Part shown: in pieces, positions 19,235 through 31,380 of the stretch
Layout: every line of letters begins with the position of its first letter
How positions within the stretch are numbered: the stretch's first letter is position 1
DNA from: Hibiscus mutabilis
Taxonomy: Eukaryota > Streptophyta > Magnoliopsida > Malvales > Malvaceae
Direction of reading: 5' to 3'
DNA: 64,000 bases
Assembly: GCA_019671005.1 (NCBI GenBank)
Contig: CM033741.1
Span: 930,001 to 994,000 of the forward strand
Program-made: the position numbers and the translations under genes
Notes under the pieces: model-generated
What the model was told of the DNA's origin: nothing
The model's input: only the letters and a program-made list of their open reading frames with translations
Database searches by the model: none

Positions 19235-21333
19235 TGTAACGACCCCGATTTCTCGAGTGAACAATGGGCGTTAACTCGAGTCTTAGACCAATACGTTGGG
19301 TCGAATGTTCTGGTTATATTGGGCCTTGATTGTTGGGCTTTTGGACCTCCATGTGTTGTCGGGCTTGGTTATGGGGTTGAGCTTGTAGGAAGAAGGTTTA
19401 ATGAGGAGTAAGGAAGTAAATTCCCAAAATGGGGGACAAAGGCTGATGCCTTTTGTTTTCTCCTGCAAAGGGGAAGGGGATGAAGTCATTTTGTCCTTAA
19501 AGTTTCTCATCTTCTTCTCCTTCAAGACATCACTCAACTCAAAAGTGAAAATCTAGGGTTTTGGTGATTTTTGTGGAGAATCTCGGAATTGTCATCAATA
19601 GAGAGTTAATCAGCAAGCAAGAATCTATCCATTAAGGTGAATATCCCCAAAGTTGGTGGAGGTTGAGTTGGAAGCTTGGTTCAAGGAAAAAAAGAGGAAA
19701 AAGTTTGGTGGAAGCTTCATTTTGGGTTTTACTTGCTTAAGGTCAGTACATCTCTGACTCTTACATTTTATGAGCCTTATAAGATGATTGCTTTGTGTGG
19801 TTTATAGTTTTGGGTTGTATGGTTGAGGTTTTAGAAGCTTAAACCCCTCATTAATGGTAAATCAAAGATGAGATGTTGATAAGGCGTAAAATTGATAGAA
19901 AACCATCTTTTATACTCTAAATAACTTGTAAGAAAGATTTGAATCTTAATCATGGAGGTTAAGAGTGGGAGTGAAGAAATCCCGAGCTCTAGGTTTCGAA
20001 ATATGGGCTCGAGTACCGATATGAGGTGGTTGCGTATCGGTACTATTTTGTGTTTAGGGGGCTGATTTGTGAGGGACGTATCGATACGTCTTTCTGTACG
20101 ACTTAGGGTCTGATTCTTTCGAACCTAATTAGCGTATCGATACTCACGGGGGAGTATCGATACCCAGATGGCAGTACCGATACCTTGGAGTATCGATGGT
20201 CACTGGGCAATCTGCCCAAGAAAGTTGAGTTCACATTCGGGGGTTCTATAATTTGTGGTAAAAGGTCTGGTGGGTCCTTAAAAGTATAAAATAAACTCTA
20301 AAACTAAGATATCGAGGTTGGTAACCCATATATAGATTAATGGTTAATGACTTGGTAATAGTTGGGTAAGTTGTTTGGACTAGTAATCCATAGGGATCCG
20401 TGGTGGATCAGTTAATGCTACGTGGTAGCTTGGAGTCCTTGTTGTGTGCTGAAGGGACGCCCATATAGGCTGGTTGTCGTGAGTAATAAAATAATCTAAC
20501 GAGAAATGCGTAAATGAATCCTAATGACATATTAATTATTGTATCAACGAGTCATGCCTTGGGGCATTGGTAATGGTTAGCTGGATGCTTTTTATCTCTC
20601 GGTGAGATATATTAATGCTTGGGGGAGCATGTTTTATCGTTCGTGTCTTAGTTAGGAATCCAGATGTCCTAGAGTCAGTGCAAATGCACTTAAATAATGG
20701 GATGGGTACTCCGGGCTATGTGATCGAGTACATCCGACGTATCCAAGGGCTATATGATCTGAATGCGGTCCGAAACCTGTCCTTGGGCTATGTGATCAGG
20801 ATATGGAAATACAACTCGGGGGCTGTGTGAGCTCGGGTAACTCGAAGGGCTATGTGATCTCGAGTAACCTTATTGGCTATGTCACATCAGGAAAAAAATG
20901 CTTGTGGCTATTGTGATCCAATTATATCTAAGACGTATATGTGGCTATAGTGATCCGAATATGATCCTAACCCGACGGCTATGTGATCACGGGTAAACCG
21001 ACGGCTGTGTGAACACTGGAAAAATAGTAGGGCTTCGTTGGCCATTAGGGAATGTATGTTATATACGTTGTTGTATGGATATTAGATGTTGGCTATTTTA
21101 CCCTTGGGCTATGTGATCAGGGTAGGGTTGTTACTCAACGGGCTGTGTGATCTCGAGTAACTCGATGGACTTTGTGATCTCGAATATGGACTGTGTGATC
21201 TCGAATATGGGCTAGATAACCATTGGGCTATGTGATCAGGGTATGAGACGTAACTCTATGGTCTGTGGGACCTCGCGTATGGTAAGACTGGGGCGGCTTA
21301 GTGGTCTTCTTGTAAATAGTGATATCTTGAGAC
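19235..21333 (+). repeat. 3' LTR, 3'-truncated
   Basis: Aligns to 13383-15663 and stops abruptly after TGATATCTTGAGACA. It also lacks about 190 bp of the GTATCGGTAC-rich block and carries a ~30-bp insertion near 19741. Substitutions between LTRs are frequent, so the insertion is old. Confidence 0.88.
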
Positions 21334-21425
21334 AATATTAAAATTTGAATGAACCTTTCTAGGAAGCTTTGTATTTGTTTTCTTGGTAAACTAATCAAAT
21401 GGTAACTGAAGTTTGGAAAAAAAAT

Positions 21426-21752
21426 CACTACTGAAGTATAAAAAATTACAAAACAATCACTATCATTATCGAAAATAATAAAATGGTCACTCAGCCATTA
21501 ACGTTCGTTATATGGGTAACAACAATTTACATGGCAAGATGTGGCTCCACAACATGAAATTGACATGATATTTTTAATGAATTATAATATCCCACAATAA
21601 AATGATAACATGTCAGTTGCCAATGGTGGTGTAACGTCATGCCATGTAGGATTGTCGTTACCCAAATAATGGACGTTATTGGCTGAGTGGTCATTTTGTT
21701 ACTTTTTAGTAACATTAATGATCTTGTTGCAATTTTTTAAACTTCAATAGTG
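21426..21752. mobile_element. inverted-repeat MITE, ~330 bp
   Basis: The left end CACTACTGAAGTATAAAAAA and the right end TTTTTTAAACTTCAATAGTG are inverted copies. The arms continue for about 120 bp (GGTCACTCAGCCATTAACGT versus ACGTTATTGGCTGAGTGGTC; CATGGCAAG versus CATGCCATG). Flanks hold further partial copies of the same ends, so the outer border is uncertain. Confidence 0.65.
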
Positions 21753-22223
21753 AAAATATAGATGTTATTGGTTGGGTGACAATTTTTTTATTTCTAAAAA
21801 ATATTAGTACAATTGGGGGACCATTATCATCTTGCAAAAAGACATGTATTACATATGATGTAGAATTAATATATGTCGCCTATTTAAGAATGACATAATC
21901 CTTTCACCATAGAAGTCACAACAAAAAGGAAAAGAAAGTGTCCATCCACAACTTTAAGGTAATTTACATTTTTTGATCATTAAACTTAACATTCATTTTC
22001 ATGTACATCACAAACATTTAATTTAACCAAATTACGTCATTCAACTTTTATTATCTATAAATTAATTTAATTATTAATTGCAGTGAGTGTAGTTTTCAAG
22101 TATGGTTAGAATATGCTATATCCATCTCTGATCGGGAGAGTTTTACGAGTCTTCTTGTGTTATTTTTGGGATATTTGCAATCGTCTTAATACATTCATTC
22201 ATGAGAATCATCTCCAACCTTTA

Positions 22224-23993
22224 GGCTTTGCTTGGTAGAGAAAAGAAAATTAGAAGGATGAAAAATGGAAGTGATGAAAAAATGAAAAGATGGAAAATAT
22301 ATATTTTTCTTTCTATCAATGTGTTTAGTTGAGAGGATGGAAAACTAGAAGAAAAATAAATTTCTTTTATCTCTATTGCTTGGTGCAATGAAAAAGTGAG
22401 AGGAAAGAAATTTTTGAAAATTATAATTTATTTTTAATTTTTATAATTTAGTACAATATTTTTAATTTGATTATTTTTATTCAATTTAGTTCCTAAAATT
22501 TTTATTTAATCTAAAATTGACCCATATTTATTTATAATTTTTATAATTTAATCTAATATTTTTAATATAGTTTTATTTTTGTTCAATTTAATCCCTAATT
22601 CTTTCTTTAATTCAAAATTGGCATATATGTATTTCTATATTTTTATAATTGAGTCTAATATTTTTAATATGGCTTTATTTTTGTCCAATTTAGTCCATAA
22701 AATTTGTATTTAATCCGAAATTGACCTCTATTTATTTCTAATTTTTATAATTTAGTATAATATTATTATAATCTAATCTCGTGAGTTTGAATGCCAATGT
22801 AACACCTAATACATGGTACAAATGAAACCAACCCGAATATCGAATGCTACAATTGTCCATTTGTGGCCTATTTTTTTAAAAAAAAACAAGCATATTTGAT
22901 TACATGAAAGTAAACAACCATCATGAACATAAATGGGAAACAATTAACTAAAGTCATCCGAGAAAATAAACCTTTAAAAACTTTAGAAAAAATAAACGAT
23001 TTAACAAATAAAATTTGGTAATTTTACAAGATTTGAACCCAAAAAAATTCAAAATTTAAATACAAGTTTAATATAAGTAGAAACATTGTATACCTATGTT
23101 TTGTTAAAAAAAGAAGTTCAAATCAAAGTAAATTTAACCGAATCGGGGTTTAGGGACTAAATGTAAATAATTCATAAATTGGATTTTAAGTTAAAAACTC
23201 AATTTCAGGTCCGTTTCAGACTCATTAATTTCAATTAGACTTAATGGTAAATTCGTGTTGAAATCGAATTTGAAATAGAGTGTTAATTGCAAAAATAAGT
23301 AGTTTATGGGCCATTTTGGAAACATTCATAAAATATAGGGGTCAATTTTTCAAAAAGTGAAATTAAACATTCCTTTATGAAACAAATACTATCATTGACA
23401 TATAGATCATGTTTCATGTTAATCCGAGCTAAAACAAGTCTTTAATTGCAATTATAAAATTAGTGACTGAAATGTAATGTTTGCTATTATATGATAATGG
23501 ACTGAATTGTAAAATAGAGGTCAATTCCAAATTAAATAAAATTTGAGGGATTAAATTGAAAAAAAATAAAATCATAGTAAAAATATTAGATAAAATTATA
23601 AAAATTAGAAACAGATAGGGTTCAAATTCAAATTAAATAAATATTTTAGTGACTAAAGTGAACAAAAATGTCATTATATTAATAATATTAAATTTAATAA
23701 AAAAAATAAGGGCAAATTTTAGATTAAAAAATTTAAGAACTAAATTGAACTAAAATAAAATCATAATAAAAATATAGGATAAAATCATAAAAATTAATTA
23801 TAAATACGATTAAAATAAAATTAGAATTTTTCAAACATATTTTGATAATTTTATTATTAAAGTGATATAGCTTTTAGTTTTCACTCATATTTTTACCCAA
23901 TTTTGTAGAGAAAATTATCTGTATAGGAACAAGAAAAACTACCTTTCCTATTATTTTCTTTCCTTCTAATTTTTCACTCTACCAAATAACGCT
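22224..23993. mobile_element. large foldback element with ~500-bp arms
   Basis: The left terminus GGCTTTGCTTGGTAGAG and the inverse of the right terminus (GCGTTATTTGGTAGAG) match, and both continue to AAAATTAGAAGG. The arms (22224-22745 and 23500-23993) each hold several ~135-bp tandem units of the type TTTTTATAATTTAGTCTAAT, in opposite orientation. The middle (about 22790-23500) contains TGTAACACCTAATACATGG and other LTR-like text, perhaps a nested retrotransposon remnant. No ORF of note. Confidence 0.6.
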
Positions 23994-24139
23994 TAAATTC
24001 ATTTTCTTTCACATAAATATTATCAAGTAATATTTACATCGTAACTAAACAAAGAAAATGTTCATAGGCAGGCAATTTGAATGAATCATATATAAGAACC
24101 GGCATTGCATGAACAGAGCTCCCTCAACATTGATCTGCT

Positions 24140-24910
24140 TCAACCATCAACATATTTCTCAATGCTAGCAGCCAAGGTAGACCTGGGCACTGCACCGATG
24201 ATGCTCTCCTTCTTCTCCCCATTCTTGAAAAACAGCATGGTGGGGATGCTCCTGATCCCGAACTGTGTGGCGATGTTGGGGCTTTCGTCGGTGTTGAGCT
24301 TGTAACAAGCTATCTTTCCAGCGTACTCTTTAGCTAATTCGGCGATCACCGGCTCAATCATGCGGCAGGGTCCGCACCATGGTGCCCAAAACTCCACCAG
24401 GACTGGAGTTTCACTCCCCACCACAAGCTCTCCCCAGTTTGCTTCTGTCACAGCTTCAACTGCAAAAACAAGTCTTGTTTGTGATCCATGTACATTGTCA
24501 CTTTGGCATAGTGGATATATTTTTCACCTAATTGGAGGTTAAAGTCTTACATATCCAGTAGAAATTAAAACTCCATAACTTTATTTACTACAAACTTTTA
24601 AATAACAAAACTTTCACCCTTGATAGGCAATGCATTAAAGGCCACAATAGAAGCAATGCTTTAATTAAAAGAAGTAGCCTCATACCTTGATCAACAGCTT
24701 CACGAGCTTTGCAGACGAACCTGGATTTTTGGCATCTGCCATTGAATGAATGAGTAAAAAATGAAGAAAATGTGAGATTGGGTTTGTTCAACCCTCGAAA
24801 TGTCGGCAAATGGATCTTCTCGACAGATGAAAAACGACAGTGGTAGCTTTGCACCACAGTAGCTCTGTATTGCAAACTGAGCTCAACCGAAAACAGTTTT
24901 CCATGGCCAT
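24140..24910 (-). CDS. thioredoxin m-type, chloroplastic; apparent frameshift in transit peptide
   Basis: Two exons: 24910-24686 and 24459-24140, joined across a 226-bp intron with donor ATCAAG|GTATGAG and acceptor TTGCAG|TTGAAG. Exon 2 is intact: EANWGELVVGS, the active site FWAPWCGPCR, NTDESPNIATQFGIRSIPTM, FFKNGEKKESIIGA, ending SIEKYVDG. The expected start is ATG at 24910 (MAMENCFRLSSVC, the usual m-type beginning), but this frame stops after about 40 codons. The rest of the transit peptide (FSSVEKIHLPTFRGLNKPN, then FVCKAREAVDQ) lies in another frame with no ATG of its own. A one-base change near 24860-24870 would explain this. The mature enzyme would reduce disulfides of stromal targets. 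Either a sequence error, a null allele or a recent pseudogene. Confidence 0.82.
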
Positions 24911-25596
24911 CTTTAGCTCTTCCTTTAGAGTCTTGCAAAGATGATAAATGTTGAAGATATGGGAGCTTACAGGGGTGTGAGTTTTTCCCCTTGGGGTCGT
25001 TTTAGAGAATTTGTGGCTTAATGATTGTGAGGTGCAGGGAAGACTAGAAGAAACTGAAGTGGATATAACATTTACTCAATTGTTGGTTGACCACAAATTT
25101 CTCATCCATTAAGCATTTGATAAATATAGGCCTCATTGGTTGGCATTGTAGGCCCTTTGCTGGGTAGGGGCAGAGTAAACCTTCACCTGTGGGCTTTTCA
25201 TTGGGTTTTAAACTTCGAGGATGTGCACTCTTAAGGAGTGATCCATGTTCGAACTTTGAAAAAGACATTGTTAAGGGATAACCTCAAACTCCGAACATGG
25301 ATCGTAAAACATTCATGAATCATTTAGAAAAGTTCCCATATGAAATATTTTCCATCAATCTTGAGTGCTTGTGTTTTTCAAAAGTTCTAAATGTACAAGG
25401 TTCAAAAGAAATACATAGAAACATATAGTATTCAAGAAAATGATAGATAATCAGCAATCCCTACTAGTCCCTGAGATTTTACATCAGCGAAAAAGAAGTG
25501 CAATCTGGATCCTACACAAAATTATAGTTACAATGCCAATGCAGAACTGAATCAAAAAGACAGGTACAGGAAAACGGTAACCTTAACCCAATAACT
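24911..25596. other. intergenic region between thioredoxin and GRAS genes
   Basis: Contains the thioredoxin promoter (minus strand) and the 3' flank of the GRAS gene. An open frame at 25044-25268 (minus, 74 codons) has no recognisable domain and I do not support it as a gene. Confidence 0.4.
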
Positions 25597-27336
25597 CTAC
25601 CTCCATGCTGAAGCAACAATCAAGCTTTTGCCTTCCCAACCAAAATGAAGTGCACCTAAATCATCCTGCAGCATGTACCTGTCACAGTACTCCCTGATAA
25701 GCTTCCGGATCATATCGATCACATTTGGACTCATCGGACAAGAAGTGAAGCCGGCCATTGTCATCCTTGCCCTCCACTTTCCTGCAACCTCATACCGTTC
25801 TATCCTTTCCTCTCCCTCACACGCAACAATGTTGACTATATCCCGTGCCAAGCACTGCCTTTCAACATTCATCCTGTCCTGACTCTCCCGTGGAAGTGTA
25901 GCGTCCAGGGACTCAAAGACAGCGGAGTAATAACTATAGGCTTCCACAAACCTTGGGAAAAAGGGAGATGTGTTTGTGTTCACATCTTGCTCAACAACAG
26001 TAACAAGTTTCGGATTTAAGCTCTTAACCATCTGAAGAAGCTGGTCTCGCTGATTTATGGTAGAAACACTCTCATCAGGCATGTGATGGAGCTGAAATGC
26101 AAAGTTCACTACAAGTGCTTCTCCGGGTCGGCAATCTAGCATAGATGGAGTAACAAGTGAAGTCCTAGAGGCAACAGCATGAAACTCGAATGATACTCCA
26201 AGTAATTCAGCTAGCTTCTCAAGTCTTAGTCCGATAATTTCAAGACCTCCATTAAGACGCTGAACTGACTCGGGATCATCAACCCCAGTTACCCTCAAGT
26301 GAGGTGGCTTACCAGGCAACTTAGAAATTGATTGAATTAGTGTAATATATTGGCTACCTTGATTTATATCGAAATCTACTATATGTACTCTCTTTTCGTC
26401 TTTAAATGCCTCTATTATTGCACCATTTGCTGCCATAAACCCGAATTTAAAACAAGGGCACACCTCAAAGAGGATTTGCATGGCTGCAAGCCTATCAGAA
26501 GAAGGGGGCTCTTTGCATTTTAAAGCTTTATAAAGATATTTTCCAGATGCAGCCACACGAGCAGCAAGACCTTCAACCATGTATGCCGCGATTCTCTGAG
26601 GTGGATCTCCTTGAATCGACACAAGCTGACGAAGTTCATCTATTGTGGCTGAAGCTACTTCAATGTTGCCCTCTGCGAGTACAGCAGCACACTCGATAAG
26701 CATTTGCTTGGGAGTTCTAGAGGAAACATGTGATAGCTCTTGGTGGCCACTGATGCTACTGAGATTAGAATCCGAGGATGATGACTGCTTAGGCGATTCA
26801 TGAATCGATTCTGTCCTGATAGGACCGGACCATTCACCATCTATTTCCATGTTCAGACCAGTACCAAACATATCTTCTACACCAGCATCATTATCAGCAA
26901 GCAGATCTCTCTCCAGTTCTTCAAGCATCAGTTTCATCTTATTTGTATCGGCATCTAATGCATCTGCACTTTGGACTTCCAAGTAATTTGATAAAAGAAA
27001 TCAACATAAGAAAACAGAAGAGTTCAATGACTTTTGAGCAGCTATGAAGAAAACTGTAGTACCTCTTAGCTGGTCAGAAGAGACATCCTGCGGAACAAAT
27101 GGACTTCCAGAAACCTCAGAACTAGATGGATGCGGCAGCTCTTCCGAAGGAGACTCATCAAAGTACTTTTCATAGCTCTCCCTGCTGTAAGAATCAGTAA
27201 CGTATACAGGTTTATGCTTATCAGCACCAAACTTCTGAGTGGACAAGCCAGAAACATCACCGCTACCCTGAACTGAATAGAGCTTTGTATTTCTACATGC
27301 CGTGATAGACGGTTCTGCTGATCTTATTAAAGACAT
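25597..27336 (-). CDS. SCL1: GRAS transcription factor, SCARECROW-LIKE 1 type (PAT1 branch)
   Basis: Two coding exons, 27336-27063 and 26975-25597, joined by an 87-bp intron (donor CTAAGAG|GTACTA, acceptor TTGGAAG|TCCAAAG), giving about 550 residues. The N-terminus is Ser-rich and disordered. MKLMLEELERDLLADND is the short helix seen in PAT1-branch proteins. The GRAS domain starts near residue 179 (PKQMLIECAAVLAEGN). VHIID reads VHIVDFDINQGSQY at about 288; then LHHMPDESVSTINQRDQLL, the PFYRE region (SPFFPRFVEAYSYYSAVFES) and a complete SAW end (GWEGKSLIVASAWR). All blocks are intact. The start is the first ATG after a 5'UTR intron acceptor. Expected to be a nuclear regulator; PAT1-branch members act in phytochrome and stress signalling, the exact role here being unknown. 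Confidence 0.93.
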
Positions 27337-27375
27337 GGTTTCGATTCTTGGAGTGGTCGTATTAAAAACTGAATC

Positions 27376-28870
27376 CTGAAGAAAAAATTGCAAGTACAAT
27401 TTAAACAGTTGTGTATCTCATATTTCATAGTAGTAGGAGGAACCTAATATGCATACTGATGCAATACGTAAATTAAAAGAATCCCTCTCTAAGTAAAACT
27501 GGCTATGAACTTTTTTGAACAAGAGCAAAAAGCTGGGTTTCATTAAAATAACTTATGAGTAACATATAAACTGCACGATCTGACTAATAACCGGCATCAA
27601 GATAATACATGTTAACAACAAACAAGTTGCCCCTATGTAATAATTGGTCATATCATCTGTAATTTGTTGTAAGATTATATTCAGATTTCAAATAACTAGG
27701 AACTCGAATTCCTTCATTGTTTAGTTCTTTCTGACCATCCACTTATTGGAGTTCAACCCAGAAGATCACAAATGGGGATAGTGAAAGGTAAAACAATATG
27801 ATCTAACCAAATATCATACTTGGCAATGAAATTTCTGCATTCCGAGACTAGAAACATCTTAACAACGATGGCAAGAAGCGAGATAACGGATTAACAGAAC
27901 AATTTAGCCCATGATTTGGTAACATCGTTAATGCATAGGTAGATAATCTATGAAGCTGGAGATATAGCAATAGAACATTCAGTTGGGACAAATCATAAAT
28001 CCCAAGAGGCACAGAACCCAAAATGAAATGATCAAACAAATATACGAATTAGTTTCTTACAAGGACCAAATTTCAAGACAACACTGTTAAGATAGGAAAA
28101 ACAGGCATCAAACAGGATTATGAAAAACAAGCACATCAAGAGGTATCATAACATGGTTAATTTTTACTGATTTGTATCATTTGAAGAATCATCTAATAGT
28201 GAAAGAGAAAACCAATGAGGATGAAAAGTTTCCAGGGGTTTCCACTGTACCTGATACATGCGAAAGACATCAAGAGGAAGCAGCAAAGATCAATATTTCT
28301 ACAATCAAATCCACCAATTCAGCAGATAAGATAACCCAATATAAAGATGTCCCTCAGAATTGTGTTCCAAGGGAGAAGAAGAAAAATAAAGGCTTTGACC
28401 TTGTATTCAAGTGCTTAAATACCAGTCCAAAAGCAAATATACCTCATTTATTATTATTCTTTAATCATATATTAAAATTAAAAAAGGAAACTTTAGAGTA
28501 TGAGGTTAGGTATGAATGAGATAACAAACCCCACCAAAGAAGAAGAAACAAAACCAAACTTGGGGAACAAAAAAAAAATTAAAGAAACATGACCCAGATA
28601 ACGAATTATTTAATTAAATATAATGGTTGATTGCAAAAGGGTTTAAAGCTACAATACACAAGAATTTGAACAGATCAGTGTTCCATGACTTCATATTCAA
28701 TAACAAAATGAAAGAAAAATCAAATCTTCCGGAATCTAAAGTAAAAGCATGGAAGAAGAAGAAGAAACTCACCTTGAACTCAAAAGGCTTCTCTTTTTTG
28801 GGTGTTCCTAGTTCTTAGTTTCTATAAAGTGAGAGACTTTCTGGGTTTCATCACAAGACTTTTACCATCT
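27376..28870 (-). other. 5'UTR intron and leader exon of the GRAS gene
   Basis: An acceptor TTTTTTCTTCAG|GATTCAG at 27375-27376 lies upstream of the ATG. A canonical donor TTCAAG|GTGAGT occurs at 28773-28771, so the leader exon probably starts near 28870 and the intron is 1.4 kb. Leader introns are common in this gene group. ORFs inside are not supported. Confidence 0.6.
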
Positions 28871-29435
28871 CTTAAAAATTTAAAGAAATTCTTCTCCTTT
28901 TCTTTGTTTTGCATTTCCCCCTTCTTTTATCTTAGTCTGCATGTTTATACCAACTTGTCCGACTCATGTAAGCTCCTTAGAACAATTTCTCCTTCTGTCT
29001 TCTATGATGTGTTCCAATAGCACCATCATTGGTACTTCTTTTCTAATCACTCAATCCTCACCGTTTATTCCATTGCAAAATTCTATACCTAAATTAACTT
29101 GATTATACCTAAATTCATATTTCTAATGTTTATAAATTCTAACATTTATAAATAAAACCATTGAAGAATAGGAAATGCATTAAAAAACTAAAAGTTGTGA
29201 GCAGTCATCAGTCGTGGAAATTAGGCATTGAAAATGTTCCAGTTGATTTGTTTGTTTTATTTGTTAATTATGGAGTCCCGATCAGCTCTTTCCCATCTTA
29301 TCCACGACAAGCACATTAGACTTAGTCTAACCATTTATTTTTCTTATTTTTAGGATGATGGGAATTTGACTATTCAATTGGCTAGCTTACAACTCACAAT
29401 GGGATAAGAATCAAATATTAATTAAACTTAACTTG
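28871..29435. other. promoter region of the GRAS gene
   Basis: AT-rich with pyrimidine-rich stretches on the plus strand near 28880-28930. No further gene seen. Confidence 0.35.
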
Positions 29436-29498
29436 AGATTAGTATTTAGTATTAGTATTAGTATTAGTATTAGTATTAGTATTAGTATTAGTATTAGT
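29436..29498. repeat. hexanucleotide microsatellite (ATTAGT)n
   Basis: About ten copies of TATTAG in near-perfect succession. Confidence 0.95.
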
Positions 29499-30011
29499 TG
29501 TTTAGCAACTTGGCATTTTCTACTTTGAGAATGGAAAATCGCAAACACTTCCCTTCCTTATATCAATTTGAAGGATTTCCTTTTGAAATATATATTAAAA
29601 AAGATATTTAACAATTAATTGTGGTTGAGATTTAATTGATGAGTCATTAAACCTATTTCTTATTAAACAAAGTCACTTTATTATAACTAATCTCATTTAA
29701 TTAATCACCCGTGGGAAGCATCATGCTCATGAATAAAAAAATGCCTTTTTGTTCTGTAAATAATTCAAGGGCTTATAGCTTTATATTATTCGAATTTTCT
29801 ACTTATATGATATAATTGTAAAATATCGTATTAATTCTTCATATCATGAAAATTTATTTAGTTTCCATCGCTTGATCACACACACAAAAAAAAGACTGAT
29901 GATGGATTGGTATGATAGTGTCAAGCATAGGTGGATAAAATTGGATTCGATACGAAAAATACTCGACTCGACTCGACTTAATTCAACTCGTAATTTCATA
30001 AATTCGACTCG

Positions 30012-30752
30012 ATTTTTTTAATAAAAAAGTTTGAATTATGAAATAGAAATTCGAATAACTCAAAATTTTTAATAATTAGTAGATCAATTTTCATACTCGA
30101 GTCAAGTGTCCTAATTCTTCTTTATATTTATATATATAAGGTTAGGATCCACTTATACAGTGCAAAACTCTTTAAGTTTTACACGTTTTTTGAATCATTG
30201 GATGGGAAAAATGGATGGTTGAGATTAACTCCTTACTTTTTTTCCAAGTGATAATCTTCACATATTCTACTGTTAATCTCAGTCATCCGTTTTACCCATC
30301 CAAAGATCCAAAAAACGCGTAAAATTTAAAGAGTTTTACATTGTGTAATTGGATCCTATCCCGATATATATATATAAACTGGATCATATCCCTAGCTCGA
30401 CTCAATTTTTTTTTAAAAAGTTTGAGTTATGAAATGGAAATTCGAATAACTCGAAATTTTTAATAAATTGTGGATCAATTTTCATACTCGAGTCATGTGT
30501 CTCAATTCTTCTTTATATTTATATATATGGTTAGGATCCACTTATACAATGTAAAATTCTTTTAAGTTTTACACTTTTTTGAATCGTTGGATGGGGGAAA
30601 TCAATGGCTGAGATTAACTCCTTACTTTTTTTCCTAAGTGATAATCTTCACATATTCTACTGTTAATCTCAGCCATCCGTTTCACCCATCCAACGATCCA
30701 AAAACGTGTAAAATTTAAAGAGTTTTACACTGTGTAACTGGATCCTATCCAT

Positions 30753-30787
<35 letters not shown>

Positions 30788-31380
30788 CATATATATATAT
30801 AACTGGATCCTATCCCTAACTCGACTAGATTTTTTTTAAAAAGTTTGAGTTATGAAATGGAAATTCGAATAACTCGAAATTTTAATAATTAGTGGATCAA
30901 TTTTCATACTCGAGTCAAGTGTCTCAATTCTTATATATATATATATATATAGGGTTAGGATCCACTTATACAGTGTAAAACTATTTAAGTTTTACACGTT
31001 TTTGAATCGTCGGATGGGGAAATGGATGACTGAGATTAACTTCTTACTTTTTTCCCAAGTGATAACCTTCACATATTTTACTGTTAATCTCCGCCATCCG
31101 TTTCACCCATCCAACGATCTAAAAAACGTGTAAATTTTAAAGAGTTTTACACTGTGTAACTGGATCCTATACACATTGTAAAACTCTTTAAAATTTACAC
31201 GTTTTTTTGGATCGTTGGATGGGTGAAACAGATGGCTGAGGTTAACAGTAGAATATGTGAAGATTATCACTTGAGAAAAAAGTAAGGAGATAATCTCAGC
31301 CATCTATTTCCCCTAACTAACGATTCAAAAAACGTGTAAAACTTAAAGAGTTTTACACTGTATAAGTGGATCATAACCCT
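30012..31380. mobile_element. cluster of four ~215-bp MITEs, three in tandem units
   Basis: MITE copies at 30142-30360, 30531-30750 and 30954-31170, and an inverted one at 31171-31380. Each starts GGTTAGGATCCACTTATACA, goes GTTTTACACGTTTTTTG...GTTGGATGGG, and ends with the inverse CCCATCC...AACGTGTAAAA, then GTAACTGGATCCTATCC: TIRs of about 90 bp. The first three are each preceded by the same ~170-bp linker (GTTTGAGTTATGAAATGG, then CATACTCGAGTCAAGTGTC), so unit and linker were duplicated together, with a spacing of about 390-420 bp. Confidence 0.85.
30754..30801. repeat. AC/AT dinucleotide microsatellite
   Basis: A run of about ten AC units followed by AT units, in the linker between MITE copies 2 and 3. 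Confidence 0.9.

Larger units (their letters stand above)
13383..21333 (+). mobile_element. non-autonomous LTR retrotransposon with gag but no recognisable pol
   Basis: Two direct repeats (13383-16194 and 19235-21333) begin TGTAACGACCC; the left ends GTGTTACA. An initiator-Met-type primer site follows the left LTR and a purine tract precedes the right one, giving plus-strand orientation. The internal region is only 3.0 kb. Gag is recognisable, but no protease, RT, RNase H or integrase motif was found. Long TGTAAC-type LTRs with an iMet primer resemble Del/Tekay chromoviruses (inference). The right LTR lacks about the last 530 bp of the left one, so the right target-site duplication is lost. 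Confidence 0.88.

Noticed and set aside
13383..21333. Copia element because of the iMet primer site
   Set aside because: Long TGTAAC-type LTRs and the gag wording fit gypsy better; without integrase/RT order it cannot be proved.
25044..25268. 74-codon minus-strand ORF
   Set aside because: No recognisable domain or splice context; lies in the thioredoxin promoter region.
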